Shown one piece after another: positions 1-10,768 of a stretch of DNA of 64,000 nt. Positions within the stretch are counted from its first letter, which is position 1, and every line of letters starts with the position of its first letter. Both the position numbers and the translations under genes were made by a program. The stretch lies in NCBI GenBank assembly GCA_907163345.1, contig CAJQUN010001201.1, positions 1 to 64,000 of the forward strand, given 5' to 3'. The stretch is from Haberlea rhodopensis (taxonomy: Eukaryota > Streptophyta > Magnoliopsida > Lamiales > Gesneriaceae). Under the pieces are notes generated by a model that saw only the letters and a program-made list of their open reading frames with translations, was not told the DNA's origin and made no database searches.

Positions 1-82
1 TTGGCGGACCGCCCCGACCTCTTGATGTTACTTACTCGCCGCCCACCTGGAGGAAGCCGCTGGAGGTTGCGGATATGAACAC
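1..82 (-). repeat. Gypsy 3' LTR, outer fragment (left of the inserted copia)
   Basis: This stretch matches positions about 20072-20147 inside the right-hand LTR (19443-20359), so it is part of the left LTR of the minus-strand gypsy element. The LTR is cut after the AACAC at 78-82 by the Sirevirus-type element and resumes at 10769. The match is poor here (many small differences in 60 bases), although the other part of the same LTR is identical to its partner. The remaining roughly 620 bp of this LTR lie before the window. Confidence 0.8.
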
Positions 83-91
83 TGACAAATA

Positions 92-1257
92 TGTTAGTTC
101 CGGACCTTACGATGAGATTTTAAAGATGACAAAACAGTTCAGACCGGGATCGATAGAAATCAGATTGACCAGATCGATCGGACTCAACAGAGCAAGATGG
201 CAAAGCATTTCAGACCGATCGATGGAAATTAGGCATACCAGATCGATCGGACATATCAGAGCAAACTGATAAAGAATATTGAATATCAGACCGGATCGAT
301 GGATTCCAGACTGAATAGATCGATGCTTCAGATCGATCTCAACCTTTATCAGATCAGAGCAGTCAAGGATACATAAAGGATGGCTTCTCAGTCCGATCAT
401 CAACGGATATTTATTGCAGCATTTAATGCTGCAATTAATGCTACAAGGACCAAAGACTGAAGATTGCCATAATAGGTAAGAAGACAAAGAAGAGCTTACC
501 TGACAGTCGCCGAAAGCATATACCAGAACGGCAAGTATCTGAAGAAGAAGACTGTAGCTTTCTCAGAGTTTAAAAAGAGTCATAGCTGCACATTAAGGGA
601 AACAATGCCGTTGCCACCTTCAACTATAAAAGGATGCAACAAACAGATGCAAAAGACTCTGGACTCTACAACTCACGCTGATCAATTGAAAAATATACAA
701 GAAAGCAAAACAGCACCGCCTACAAAGTTCAGAAGCTTTCGAGCTGAAGTTATTTATTTAAGCGCAATTACTTTGTAACATTGATCATTGTAGGATCACT
801 GTGCGCATTGTGTATTGAAAAATAGAAGTGAGCAACATATTGTAACTGTCAGACAGAGTGTGTCTGAGCAGGTTGAGTGACTAGGAGTTTCAGACTGGTA
901 GTGAGGTAAATCCAGCCTGAATCGGGTTTGTACAACAGGATTGTATAAATCAAAGTCTTCTAGTATAACCTTCCTTAATTGGAAGAAGGGGAGACGTAGA
1001 AGGATTACACCACCTTCGAACTTCCAGAAACATATCCTGTGTCTTATCATTCTGCACTTAGCCTTCGAGCTGTTCTTACTTACACAAGAGCAGACCGTTT
1101 CCGCACTTACTTATTAGTGGTCTGTTCTGTTCAAAGAGTTGATTAAGTAACAGATTTCTTTCACTAATCACAAAGAAATCACAAGGGATAAATTTTGTAA
1201 AGGAGTGTTCATTCACCCCCCCCCCCCCCCTCTAAACACTCCGGACCGATCCTAACA
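92..1257 (+). repeat. 5' LTR of the Sirevirus-type element
   Basis: Begins TGTTAGTTCC and ends CCTAACA. It pairs with 9604-10768. By eye the two copies differ by about three substitutions but about a dozen one-base insertions or deletions, plus a C run that is about twice as long here (near 1216-1230). A TATAAAAG box lies at 625-632. It is rich in GATCGAT-type repeats in its first 300 bases. Confidence 0.93.
625..632 (+). promoter_or_regulatory. LTR TATA box
   Basis: TATAAAAG sits in the middle of the 5' LTR and is conserved in the 3' LTR at 10141-10148. This is the expected position of the U3/R promoter that drives the genomic transcript. Confidence 0.6.
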
Positions 1258-1259
1258 AG

Positions 1260-1271
1260 TGGTATCAGAGC
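1260..1271 (+). other. Primer-binding site (initiator Met-tRNA)
   Basis: TGGTATCAGAGC, complementary to the 3' end of plant initiator methionine tRNA, starts two bases after the LTR end. This is the usual copia arrangement and fixes the LTR boundary. Confidence 0.9.
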
Positions 1272-1306
1272 AGGTCATCTTAATCAGCATAAAGAATATT
1301 AAGCTG

Positions 1307-3258
1307 ATGGCATCATTCAACAAAATCCCCATGTTCTCAAAAGAAGATTATGATGACTGGAGAATCAGAATGCAAGCTCACCTGGCAGCTCAGGATGACG
1401 ACATGTGGTTCGTCATCACCGATGGACCAATGAAGATCCTAAAATAAATACAGCAGTCGCCACTACCAGTGGAGAACCACAAATGGTAGAAAAAGACAGA
1501 TCCCTCTGGACGAATGAGGATAGAAAGAAAGCAAACCTCGACAATGTGGCCAAAGACATCTTGTTCAAAACTTTGGACAAGAACATGTTCAGCAAAATCA
1601 AAATGTGCTCTACTGCCAAAGAAATTTGGGAGAAGATAGCACAGCTATGTGAAGGCAACGACCAGACCAAAGAAAACAAGTTAACTGTGGCTCTTCAAAG
1701 ATTTGAGAGCATAAAGATGAAAAGTGGTGAAACTCTAAATGAGTTTGATGAAAGAGTCACCAGCATCATAAATGAACTGAATGGTCTGGGGAAGGAATAT
1801 TCTAACAGAGAGATCGCTCTGAAAGTAATGAGAGCTCTGCCAAAGGAATGGGATGTAAAGACCATTGCCATGAGGGAATCAAAAGACCTTAACAAGGTTG
1901 AACTTCATGATCTGTTTGCAGATCTCAAGGCCTATGAGTTTGAACTAATAAGCAGAGGTGAAGCAGAGCCATTCATCTCTCAACCCAACAAGGCCCTGGC
2001 AGCCATCCCAGACCAGATCGCTTCAACATCAGACCGATCTGCTGAACAGATGAGTAACGATGCTATGTCATTATTTATAAAGAAATTCGGTAAATTTATG
2101 TCTAAAAATAAGAGGAACTTCAAACCCTCTCATCATTATAAATCAAGAAAAGATGATAATGTTAACGATCAGGCTTGCTACAATTGTGGTAAGACCGGAC
2201 ACTTTATTGCAGACTGCACCAGACCGAAGAAAGAAGAAAGGAAAGAGAAGCATCGAGATGATAGAAAGAAGAAGCACCACCAAGACCGCAAGAATCATGG
2301 AAAATCCCAAAAAGTCTTAGTTGCTGAGGAAGGAAACAGCAAATGGGCTCAGACTGATTCCGATTCAGACAGCTCTGAATATTCTTCCAGCGAAAGCGAA
2401 GAAGAGGTTCAATGTCTGATGGCAGATGAAGAAATGAGTCAGACAGATGAGGTATTCGAATTTGAATCAAATGATTTTACACGAGAAGAGCTCATGTCCG
2501 CACTGCAAGACATGGCAAATGATTATAGGATCTTAGCTGAATCATTTGAGAAGAATAAAGCCAAAATCAGTACTCAAATGGATGAGCACAACAAACCAAG
2601 CTGCTCTGAGCAGGGTGAGTGCAAAAATCTCCAGAACGAGCTGAATAAGCTGAAAATCTCTTATGATCAGCTCCATGAAGAAAATAAGAGAATTAGCACA
2701 CAAAATGCTAAGCTCTCACATATATTCAAAACATGGACAAAATCCAGAACATCCTTGGAAGAATTACAAGAAGCTCAAAGAAATGTCGGTGATTTCACCG
2801 GCCTAGGCTTTGACACCAAAGAATGCACCAAAGATGAGTCTGAGCTGTTGCTGGTAAAGAATCAAGTCAAACAAATGACATTTGTTAAATCCAGCACAGT
2901 ATATGAAACTGAAGCACCTAAGATTCAAACAGGAGTCTCTTACGTGAATCAAAATTTGAGAAAAGGGATTGGTTATGTCAACCAAGCCAACGATAAGGCA
3001 CCAGCAAGATTTGTGTCTGTGAGACCAAATCCAAAAGTGCAAAATCTAAGGCAAGGAAGACAATACAATTACTATAACTCAAAACCGATTCAACGAAGAT
3101 ATAGACTACCTTATGAAAATCAAAGGTTTTCACAGCGCACACATTATCACACACAACATCGAGACAGACCAGCACATAGCACACCCTACACACACAAGCC
3201 ACTAAAGCTGATACAGGTGTGGGTTCCCAAAGGGCTAATCCGTTCTGGACCCAAATAG
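1307..3258 (+). pseudogene. gag: Sirevirus-type Gag (one frameshift)
   Basis: Structural protein that would form the virus-like particle. Translation should begin at ATG 1307 (MASFNKIPMFSKEDYDDW), a typical copia Gag start. The frame changes near 1440, where a run of four A would need to be five to stay open; the rest reads to TAG 3256-3258. The body has the Gag UBN2-like domain, a CCHC zinc knuckle at 2176-2217 (CYNCGKTGHFIADC), a lysine-rich stretch, a long acidic serine tract, then a helical C-terminal region. The long extension beyond the zinc knuckle is a Sirevirus feature. Two QTD-containing motifs in the acidic tract resemble LC8-binding sites. Whether the frameshift is biological or a sequencing error is open. 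Confidence 0.85.
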
Positions 3259-3299
3259 GATTGGGTACCAACAATAAATATGTGTGATGACAGGTACAG

Positions 3300-4974
3300 A
3301 AGAATCTCGCATCAGATTGGTACTTGGACAGCGGGTGCTCTCGTCACATGACTGGAAACATCAAGCTGCTGTCTGAAGTCACAGAATGCACTGGACCCAA
3401 GATCATCTTCGGAGATAACTCAAAGGGTAAGACCGTGGGCAAGGGTTAAGATTGTCCATGGTAACATTATTATCAATGATGTGCTGTTAGTTGAAAATCT
3501 GTGCTATAATCTGATTAGTATCAGTCAACTCTGTGATAATGGTTATGCTGTAGAATTTCATAAACACACTTGCACTGTTAAATCATCAGACGGTATAACC
3601 ATGCTCGTAGGAATCAGGAATGGAAACACATATAAGATTAACTGGAATCATGCTCAACCTGATAATCCTACCTGCTTCATCGCTAACAATGATAATAAAC
3701 ACTGGTTATGGCATAAGCGCTTGAATCATATCAACTTTAAGACCATTGCTAGCCTGTGTAAACATGATTTAGTTATCGGTCTGCCCAAGATCGACTTTGC
3801 CAAGGATAAGATCTGCGAAGCTTGCCAAATGGGCAAACAGATCAGATCATCCTTCAAAAACAAGAATGCCAAATCCTCCTCCCGCTGTTTAGAATTACTG
3901 CATATGGACTTGTTTGGTCCTATACCAATAACAAGTTTAGGGGGAATGCGGTATACTCTTGTTGTTATTGATGATTACTCACGCTTTACATGGACTATAT
4001 TTTTGAGCAGTAAAGATCAGACCGGTCCGAAGTTGATCAAGCTGCTGAAACGCACTCAGAACGAGAAATCATCCAGCATAGACAGGATTCGAAGTGACAA
4101 AGGCACTGAGTTTTCAAATCAGAATCTTGAATCCTTTCTAGAAGATCATGGAATCAAGCATGAGTTTTCAGCCGCCAGAACTCCTCAACAGAATGGAGTT
4201 GCAGAACGAAGAAACAGAACGCTCAAGGAAGCAGCAAGAACAATGCTTGCTGATTCTGGAATCTCTCAAAAGTTCTGGGCAGAAGCTGTAAATACTGCTT
4301 GCTACACTCAAAACCGATCTATGATTAACAAGAAGCTGAATCTCACTCCATATGAAATATGGACTGGTAACAGACCATCTGTTTCTCACTTTCATGTATT
4401 TGGCTGTAAATGCTTCGTTCACAACAATGGTAAGAGTCATCTTACAGCATTTGAAGCTAAGTCAGATAATGGTATATTCTTAGGATATTCATCAATTAGC
4501 AAAGCTTATCGAGTGTTTAATAATCGAACTTTAACTGTAGAAGAATCTGTTCATATAGTTTTTGATGAATCATTATGTGTTGAGGGCAACAAGGACTCAA
4601 TTCAAAATCAGATGGAAAATATCCATCTCGAAGCTAACAGTGATGATGAGATTGTAGCTAACAGGTCAAGAGACAATCCACCAGAACCAGAAGTGCCAGA
4701 CAGACCGGATCAGGCCATTGAAGCTTCTTCAGATCGAGCTGATCCAGATGCTCCTGACTCAAATATTAAAGTAGATGCAGATCATGCTGCTACTATTCAT
4801 CTGACCGAACCAGACAATCCAGAGTCAAGCTATCGATGGACTAAGAAGCATCCACCTAATCTAGTGATTGGTAGTCCGTCTGCACCAATTAGAACCAGAG
4901 GACAGATGATGGATGAGTTCACTCATGCTGCTTCATCTCAACTCTGGAACCCAAGAAGATCGATGAAGCTCTGA
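3300..4974 (+). pseudogene. pol: Sirevirus-type protease and integrase (frameshifted)
   Basis: The aspartic protease active site reads WYLDSGCSRHMTG, with DSG at 3327-3335. The frame then hits TAA after KGKTVGKG; a single extra T in GGTTAAG near 3447 explains this, since the next frame continues directly. From 3448 the frame holds the GAG_pre-integrase zinc region (HKRLNH...CEACQMGK) and the integrase core with its D,D,E residues (HMDLFGP, RSDKGTEF, VAERRNRT). It ends at 4974 in another frame change near 4943. A stop at 3256-3258 separates it from Gag. The element is therefore not translatable as a polyprotein as given. Confidence 0.85.
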
Positions 4975-6473
4975 CTGACTTCAACTGGATTAAAGCAATG
5001 CAAGAAGAGCTTAATCAATTCGAACAAAATCAAGTTTGGAGTCTAACTCCCAGACCAAGCGATCTGCCTGTTATTGGAACCAGATGGGTTTTCAGAAATA
5101 AGCTAGACGCCGATGGAACTGTGGTTAGAAACAAAGCAAGACTGGTGGCACAGGGATTCAGACAAGAAGAAGGAATCGACTTCGATGAATCATTTGCACC
5201 AGTCGCCAGACTTGAAGCAATCCGAATCTTTCTTGCATATGCTGCCTTTAAAGACTTCAAAGTATATCAGATGGACGTCAAGAGCGCCTTTCTTAATGGA
5301 AAGCTTCAGGAAGAAGTCTACATTGAGCAACCACCTGGATTTCAGAACCACTCGTATCCTAATCATGTATATCTACTGAATAAAGCAGTGTATGGTCTGA
5401 AACAAGCTCCAAGAGCCTGGTATGACACTCTATCTCAATTTCTGCTGAACCATGACTTCCAGATCGGTTCGGTAGATAAAACTCTCTTTAAATTCATTAA
5501 GGGGGAACATACCCTATTAGTTCAGATTTATGTTGATGACATAATCTTTGGGTCAACTAACCCCAAACTGTGCGAGAAGTTTTCTAAGTTAATGCAGGGA
5601 CAGTTCGAGATGAGCATGATGGGAGAATTGTCATTCTTTCTGGGTCTTCAAGTAAAACAGCTCAACAATGGCATTTTCATCAATCAGACCAAGTATACCA
5701 AAGAGCTGCTCAAGAGATTTGGAATGGAAACATGCTCAACTGCATCAACTCCAATGAGTCCAACAATCAAGTTAGACAAGGACGAATGGGGAACGGCAGT
5801 TGAAGTAACCATGTATAGAGGACTCATCGGATCGCTATTATATCTTACAGCGAGCCGGCCCGATATAATGTTTTCAGTCTGTATGTGCGCCAGATTTCAG
5901 TCAGAACCAAAGCAATCACATTTCATTGCTGCCAAGCGTATTCTGAAATACTTAAAAGGATCTCAGAACGTTGGTCTTTGGTACTCCAAAGATTCAAACT
6001 TCAGCTTGATCGGATATTCAGACGCAGACTACGCTGGGTGTAAGATCGATCGTAAAAGCACCAGTGGAACATGTCAATTTCTAGGTGAAAGATTGATCTC
6101 TTGGTTCAGTAAGAAGCAGACATCTATTGCCACATCCACAGCTGAGGCAGAATACCTAGCCGCTGGAAGCTGTTGCGCTCAAATGCTCTGGATTCAACAC
6201 CAGCTCAAAGACTACGGCATTCAAGCTGTTGACTCTCCGATATTTTGCGACAACACAAGTGCAATCGCTATAACGTATAATCCAGTTTTGCACTCTCGAA
6301 CAAAGCACATTGATATTCGACATCATTTTATTCGAGATCATGTTGGCAAAAAGGAAATTCGGATCGAACACATTTCAACAGAGCAGCAAGCAGCAGACAT
6401 CTTCACCAAACCACTTCCTGAGGCTAAGTTCAATTATTTCCGTCAAATTCTTGGTTTAATTGACTTATCTTAA
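4945..6473 (+). pseudogene. pol: Sirevirus-type reverse transcriptase and RNase H
   Basis: The open stretch from ATG 4998 to TAA 6473 (491 codons) holds the complete copia RT (RVT_2) and RNase H. Coding homology starts slightly earlier, at EPKKIDEAL around 4945, in this same frame. The catalytic YVDD is at 5529-5540, and VYQMDVKSAFLNG and the RNase H part (GYSDADYAGC, TSTAEAEYLAAG, KHIDIRHHFIRD) are present. It has no internal stop, so this segment is intact; it is called a pseudogene only because it depends on the upstream frame. Pol stops with TAA and the third ORF starts 411 bp later, so stop-codon readthrough from pol, as described for soybean SIRE1, is not the arrangement here. Confidence 0.88.
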
Positions 6474-6884
6474 TTAATTTAGATGTTTTTATTCTTTTCG
6501 ATCTTAAAGATTTTTGTCACTACAGATCGATAATACAATGTTCAGAAAGACACAGACCGGTCCGAACTTTCAGACCGATCCTTGTCAAGTCTGATTTTAT
6601 CCTATGATCTGATTGGACAATAATCTGTTTTTAAAATAAAACAAAACAGCCCGGACTGATTAACCTTTTAACTAGTTGTACTTTAACCGCCTTATCTCTC
6701 TTTATCCTGACCGTTCATTTTGAATAGTTTATTTCTCAGTCTTGGAGATAAAGACACGTGTCTTCTCTCTCCTATTTAGCGGGCTGAACATTTCATAACT
6801 TTTTCACTTTTTACAGTTTACCGCTTTCTACTCTCTCACTCTCTTACTCTCTTACTCTTCGCACCTTCCTTAAACTCCTTTCAT
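6474..6884 (+). other. Spacer between pol and the third ORF
   Basis: No coding signal was seen. The last 80 bases contain a pyrimidine-rich tract ending in ACAG at 6813-6816 (a good 3' splice-site look-alike), then a CTCT-rich stretch at about 6823-6868 just before ATG 6885. Either could serve expression of the third ORF: splicing in the first case, an internal start in the second. Confidence 0.5.
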
Positions 6885-9335
6885 ATGGCTACCATCACTC
6901 ATAACTCACTCTCCGTTGAGTTTGATGACATCTACAGGGGAGAAGATGCTGCGATGGTGTCCATTTTCAGAGCCCTGGAATCATCTGGTTTACGGAATTT
7001 TTTGGAGTGCGGATCAGTTGTTTATGAACCAGAAATCCGCGAGCTGTTCGCCAACGCCGTCTCCCGGAAGTCATCCATCTCTACCACTGTCAAGGGCAAA
7101 TCTTTCGAGATCTCGCCAACAACAATGGCCAAGACCTTTGGCCTCCCCAGTTCCGGCCTGACAGAGTTCGGACAGACTCCTCCAGCATCTCTCTTAGATC
7201 TTCAGGGGAAGATCTCTATTTCTGGCCACCGGTTGCAACCCTCATTTAAGAAGAAGGAAATGCTCTTCCATTTCCAGGTGCTGTGCGAAGTGGTAACCAA
7301 GCCACTTTTGGGTAAAGCAGGAAGCTTCGATGCTGTAACCGCCGAGAAGTTCAGGGCCATGGCAGCTATTGTATCTGGACAGAAGATAAACTGGTCCATG
7401 ATTTTGTTTGGAGTACTGCTGGAAACGGTGATTGCATCCAAGCACGCCGTATGCTTTGCTGTTCCTCTCAGCAAGCTCTTGGAGTCCTTAGGCCTCGAGC
7501 TGAGCAAGCCATCTGCTCTCCGCCCCTTTAAGGTACTCAACTCCAAAGGGCTTGCACTGCTGAAGTCCAAGAGTGTTCCGCCTACTCCTACCACTCTGGT
7601 CTCAGTCAAGATTGAGAAGGACGAGGAACAAGCTGATGTGCGCAAACCTCGGGTCAAGCGGAAGCTGACCATTCAGACTGACTCAGAAGAAACCCAGTCT
7701 GCTCACTCATCCCCAACCAAGCCACTTCCCAAAAAGCCCCGAACCCAGATTACCAAACCAACCAGACATCTACCTCCACCCATACTGCCACCCACTAAAG
7801 CAACCCCTGCACCTCAACCCCCCACTCAGCCTTCACAAGCCTCAACCCCTGCACCCAAAGTCACCCCTAGAATTCCCTCTGCCAATCCCGTAGTCAAAGG
7901 GATAGTTATCACTGAGTTGGGTGACTATACCCAATCAGGGATTAAGTCCCCTTCCTCCACCGGCAAGGGAAAAGCCATTCTCACAGAACCCATCTCTTCT
8001 AAACCCAAATCTGCTGCACAGACTGCCATCGACATCGCTATGGAGGATGTTGATGAGAAGCTAGCTGAACTCCTTGTGGTCTTTGATGAATATGTCCAGT
8101 ACCGGACTGTCCACCACATTGATATGTTCTATGGAAAGTTGCACAGACTGAAGAAGATGGAAGACGAGGTTCTGAGAGGCACAGAAACTGATGATGTTCG
8201 ACTTGCGGTACAGCGCAGAGAGCTATTTACGGCAAAACACAGATTCAGACTGGCCAATCTGCTTCTCACTGCCAAAAAGAAGAACTTCGATCCGCTTGCT
8301 CCTACTGCCAGAGATGATGGGGCTGTGATTGCTCAACTTGAGATGGACATTCATGCTCTATCCCTAGCTGTCCGCTTTCAACGACAGATGCTAGGTATCT
8401 CCACTCCAGCCACCAGCCCGGATCATCCTTCTGTCAGCAAGACTCTGGCAGAACCCTTTATCGAGGTTATTCCTTCTGCTGAAGCAAAACAGACAGAAGA
8501 CCAGCCTGCAGAACTCGTACCAGAACCGACAGCGGAGCAGCCATTGCCTAATGCTCCGTCTGCAACAGATGATGAATCAATGAATGTTCTGTTGGACTCT
8601 CCGACAACATCTATCCCATTGAAGTCATCAGCCTCCCATGCTCACAACAGTCCAGCTGAGGCATGTGCACCAACTGAAGTAACAGACCTCATCGATCCGG
8701 ATTTGGTGGTATCTTCAGTGGTTGCAGCTCTCCAAGATGAGGAACCCTCCAGTCCCCACTCTCCTCCGGGACCATCAGATGAAGATTTGGCATTCATTCA
8801 TAGTTTTTCTTCGGATCTGGTCGCTCTGATCCGATCCGAAAGTCATCAAGCTGCCATTTCTTCAATCGTGCCGATTGCTGAAGAAGTTGATCATGCTATG
8901 TCATCATCAGATCACTCTCCCAGCCAGCTATCTGATGCACCTCCATCCCTGGCACGGACTATCCAGCATTTTTCTGATAACTGTCTGTCATTAACTCAAC
9001 GAATTCTCGAAGTTCATCAAAGTCAAAGAGTCACAAATTTGGACTTTAATTCTTTCAAAGAGAAAATGACTGCCAGTATCGGAAGCCTCCAGCGCGGCAT
9101 CAACGATCTGTTTTCTCAACAAGCCTCCTACAAGAACAGTCTGAGGAAAGAGCAGGTCGAGTTAGCCACTGAAGTCAGAGCATCTGTTTCTAACTCCCTC
9201 CGTGCTCAAGACGTTCGTCTTGACGCTATCAGCGCGCAGCTAGCCCAAGTTGTTGAATTCCTTCAAGAGATTGCTGCTGACAAAAAGGGGGAAAAGAAGA
9301 CAGACTTCAAGCCGCCTCCAAGCTCAAGAAGATAG
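6885..9335 (+). CDS. Third ORF of the Sirevirus-type element (envelope-like position, unknown function)
   Basis: An intact 816-codon ORF in the position where Sireviruses carry an 'envelope-like' gene. The start is the first ATG after a pyrimidine-rich leader (CATATGGCT). Residues about 40-225 form a compact, mostly helical domain with VKGKSFEISPTTMAKTFGLP, resembling the N-terminal domain annotated in many databases as 'putative plant transposon protein'. Residues 253-260 and 282-286 are basic (RKPRVKRK, PKKPR) and could be nuclear-localisation signals. Residues 290-335 are proline-rich. The middle is acidic and low in complexity, and the last 100 residues look coiled-coil. I see no signal peptide or clear membrane span, so an envelope role is not supported by the sequence itself. 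Confidence 0.8.
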   Translation: MATITHNSLSVEFDDIYRGEDAAMVSIFRALESSGLRNFLECGSVVYEPEIRELFANAVSRKSSISTTVKGKSFEISPTTMAKTFGLPSSGLTEFGQTPPASLLDLQGKISISGHRLQPSFKKKEMLFHFQVLCEVVTKPLLGKAGSFDAVTAEKFRAMAAIVSGQKINWSMILFGVLLETVIASKHAVCFAVPLSKLLESLGLELSKPSALRPFKVLNSKGLALLKSKSVPPTPTTLVSVKIEKDEEQADVRKPRVKRKLTIQTDSEETQSAHSSPTKPLPKKPRTQITKPTRHLPPPILPPTKATPAPQPPTQPSQASTPAPKVTPRIPSANPVVKGIVITELGDYTQSGIKSPSSTGKGKAILTEPISSKPKSAAQTAIDIAMEDVDEKLAELLVVFDEYVQYRTVHHIDMFYGKLHRLKKMEDEVLRGTETDDVRLAVQRRELFTAKHRFRLANLLLTAKKKNFDPLAPTARDDGAVIAQLEMDIHALSLAVRFQRQMLGISTPATSPDHPSVSKTLAEPFIEVIPSAEAKQTEDQPAELVPEPTAEQPLPNAPSATDDESMNVLLDSPTTSIPLKSSASHAHNSPAEACAPTEVTDLIDPDLVVSSVVAALQDEEPSSPHSPPGPSDEDLAFIHSFSSDLVALIRSESHQAAISSIVPIAEEVDHAMSSSDHSPSQLSDAPPSLARTIQHFSDNCLSLTQRILEVHQSQRVTNLDFNSFKEKMTASIGSLQRGINDLFSQQASYKNSLRKEQVELATEVRASVSNSLRAQDVRLDAISAQLAQVVEFLQEIAADKKGEKKTDFKPPPSSRR

Positions 9336-9603
9336 CAGTCTTAGTCTTTTAACTTATCAGACTGTCTGTATTTAGGACTTCTTGATGATCAATAAAATCC
9401 TCTTTTGATTAAGTCCTTGTTCATTTATTTTGAACTTTAATAAAGGCTTAATAATAAAAGATTGAATCGATCAAACTTAATAATGTTCATTTATTTTGAA
9501 CAAAGAAGTAATCGATCCGAAAAGCATTCGCTTCAGAGCTCTTATCAAGACTGGTTAAAAAGACTTAGTAGCTAGGTTTTGTCATCATCAAAAAGGGGGA
9601 ATT
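9336..9603 (+). other. 3' untranslated region and polypurine tract of the Sirevirus-type element
   Basis: AT-rich spacer after the third ORF with a repeated phrase (TTCATTTATTTTGAAC at about 9420 and 9485). It ends with CATCATCAAAAAGGGGGAA immediately before the 3' LTR, which is the plus-strand primer. Confidence 0.75.
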
Positions 9604-10768
9604 TGTTAGTTCCGGACCTTATCGATGAGATTTTAAAGATGACAAAACAGTTCAGACCGGATCGATAGAAATCAAATTGACCAGATCGATCGGACTCAAC
9701 AGAGCAAGATGGCAAAGCATTTCAGACCGGATCGATGGAAATTAGGCATACCAGATCGATCGGACATATCAGAGCAAACTGATAAAGAATATTGAATATC
9801 AGACCGGATCGATGGATTCCAGACTGAATAGATCGATGCTTCAGATCGATCTCAACCTTTATCAGATCAGAGCAGTCAAGGATACATAAAGGATGGCTTC
9901 TCAGTCCGAATCATCAACGGATATTTATTGCAGCATTTAATGCTGCAATTAATGCTACAAAGGACCAAAGACTGAAGATTGCCATAATAGGTAAGAAGAC
10001 AAAGAAGAGCTTACCTGACAGTCACCGAAAGCATATACCAGAACGGCAAGTATCCTGAAGAAGAAGACTGTAGCTTTCTCAGAGTTTAAAAAGAGTCATA
10101 GCTGCACATTAAGGGAAACAATGCCGTTGCCACCTTCAACTATAAAAGGATGCAACAAACAGATGCAAAAGACTCTGGACTCTACAACTCACGCTGATCA
10201 ATTGAAAAATATACAAGAAAGCAAAACAGCACACGCCTACAAAGTTCAGAAGCTTTCGAGCTGAAGTTATTTATTTAAGCGCAATTACTTTGTAACATTT
10301 GATCATTGTAGGATCACTGTGCGCATTGTGTATTGAAAAATAGAAGTGAGCAATATATTGTAACTGTCAGACAGAGTGTGTCTGAGCAGGTTGAGTGACT
10401 AGGAGTTTCAGACTGGTAGTGAGGTAAATCCAGCCTGAATCGGGTTTGTACAACAGGATTGTATAAATCAAAGTCTTCTAGTATAAACCTTCCTTAATTG
10501 GAAGAAGGGGAGACGTAGAAGGATTACACCACCTTCGAACTTCCAGAAACATATCCTGTGTCTTATCATTCTGCACTTAGCCTTCGAGCTGTTCTTACTT
10601 ACACAAGAGCAGACCGTTTCCGCACTTACTTATTAGTGGTCTGTTCTGTTCAAAGAGTTGATTAAGTAACAGATTTCTTTCACTAATCACAAAGAAATCA
10701 CAAGGGATAAATTTTGTAAGGAGTGTTCATTCACCCCCCCCTCTAAACACTCCGGACCGATCCTAACA
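9604..10768 (+). repeat. 3' LTR of the Sirevirus-type element
   Basis: Begins TGTTAGTTCC and ends CCTAACA, then the gypsy LTR resumes with AACACTAAATAGG. It is about 1165 bp long and nearly identical to 92-1257, apart from single-base indels and a short C run (about 7) near 10735. Confidence 0.93.

Larger units (their letters stand above)
92..10768 (+). mobile_element. Ty1/copia Sirevirus-type retrotransposon with third ORF, nested in the gypsy LTR
   Basis: Two LTRs (92-1257, 9604-10768) of about 1165 bp flank gag, protease-integrase, RT-RNase H and an extra ORF. The methionine-tRNA primer site follows the 5' LTR. The polypurine tract is preceded by CATCATCAAAAAGGGGG, which is typical of Sireviruses. 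AACAC occurs at 78-82 and again at 10769-10773, where the gypsy LTR resumes, and is the likely 5-bp target duplication; on the left side nine extra bases separate it from the TG of the LTR. Gag and pol are broken by small frameshifts, while the third ORF is open throughout. Confidence 0.93.

Noticed and set aside
1260..1271. Possible tRNA gene pieces at TGGTATCAGAGC sites
   Set aside because: These are primer-binding sites next to LTRs; no cloverleaf surrounds them.
6885..9335. Host gene captured by the Sirevirus-type element
   Set aside because: It sits in the usual third-ORF position and its N-terminal domain resembles transposon-associated proteins, so capture is not needed to explain it.
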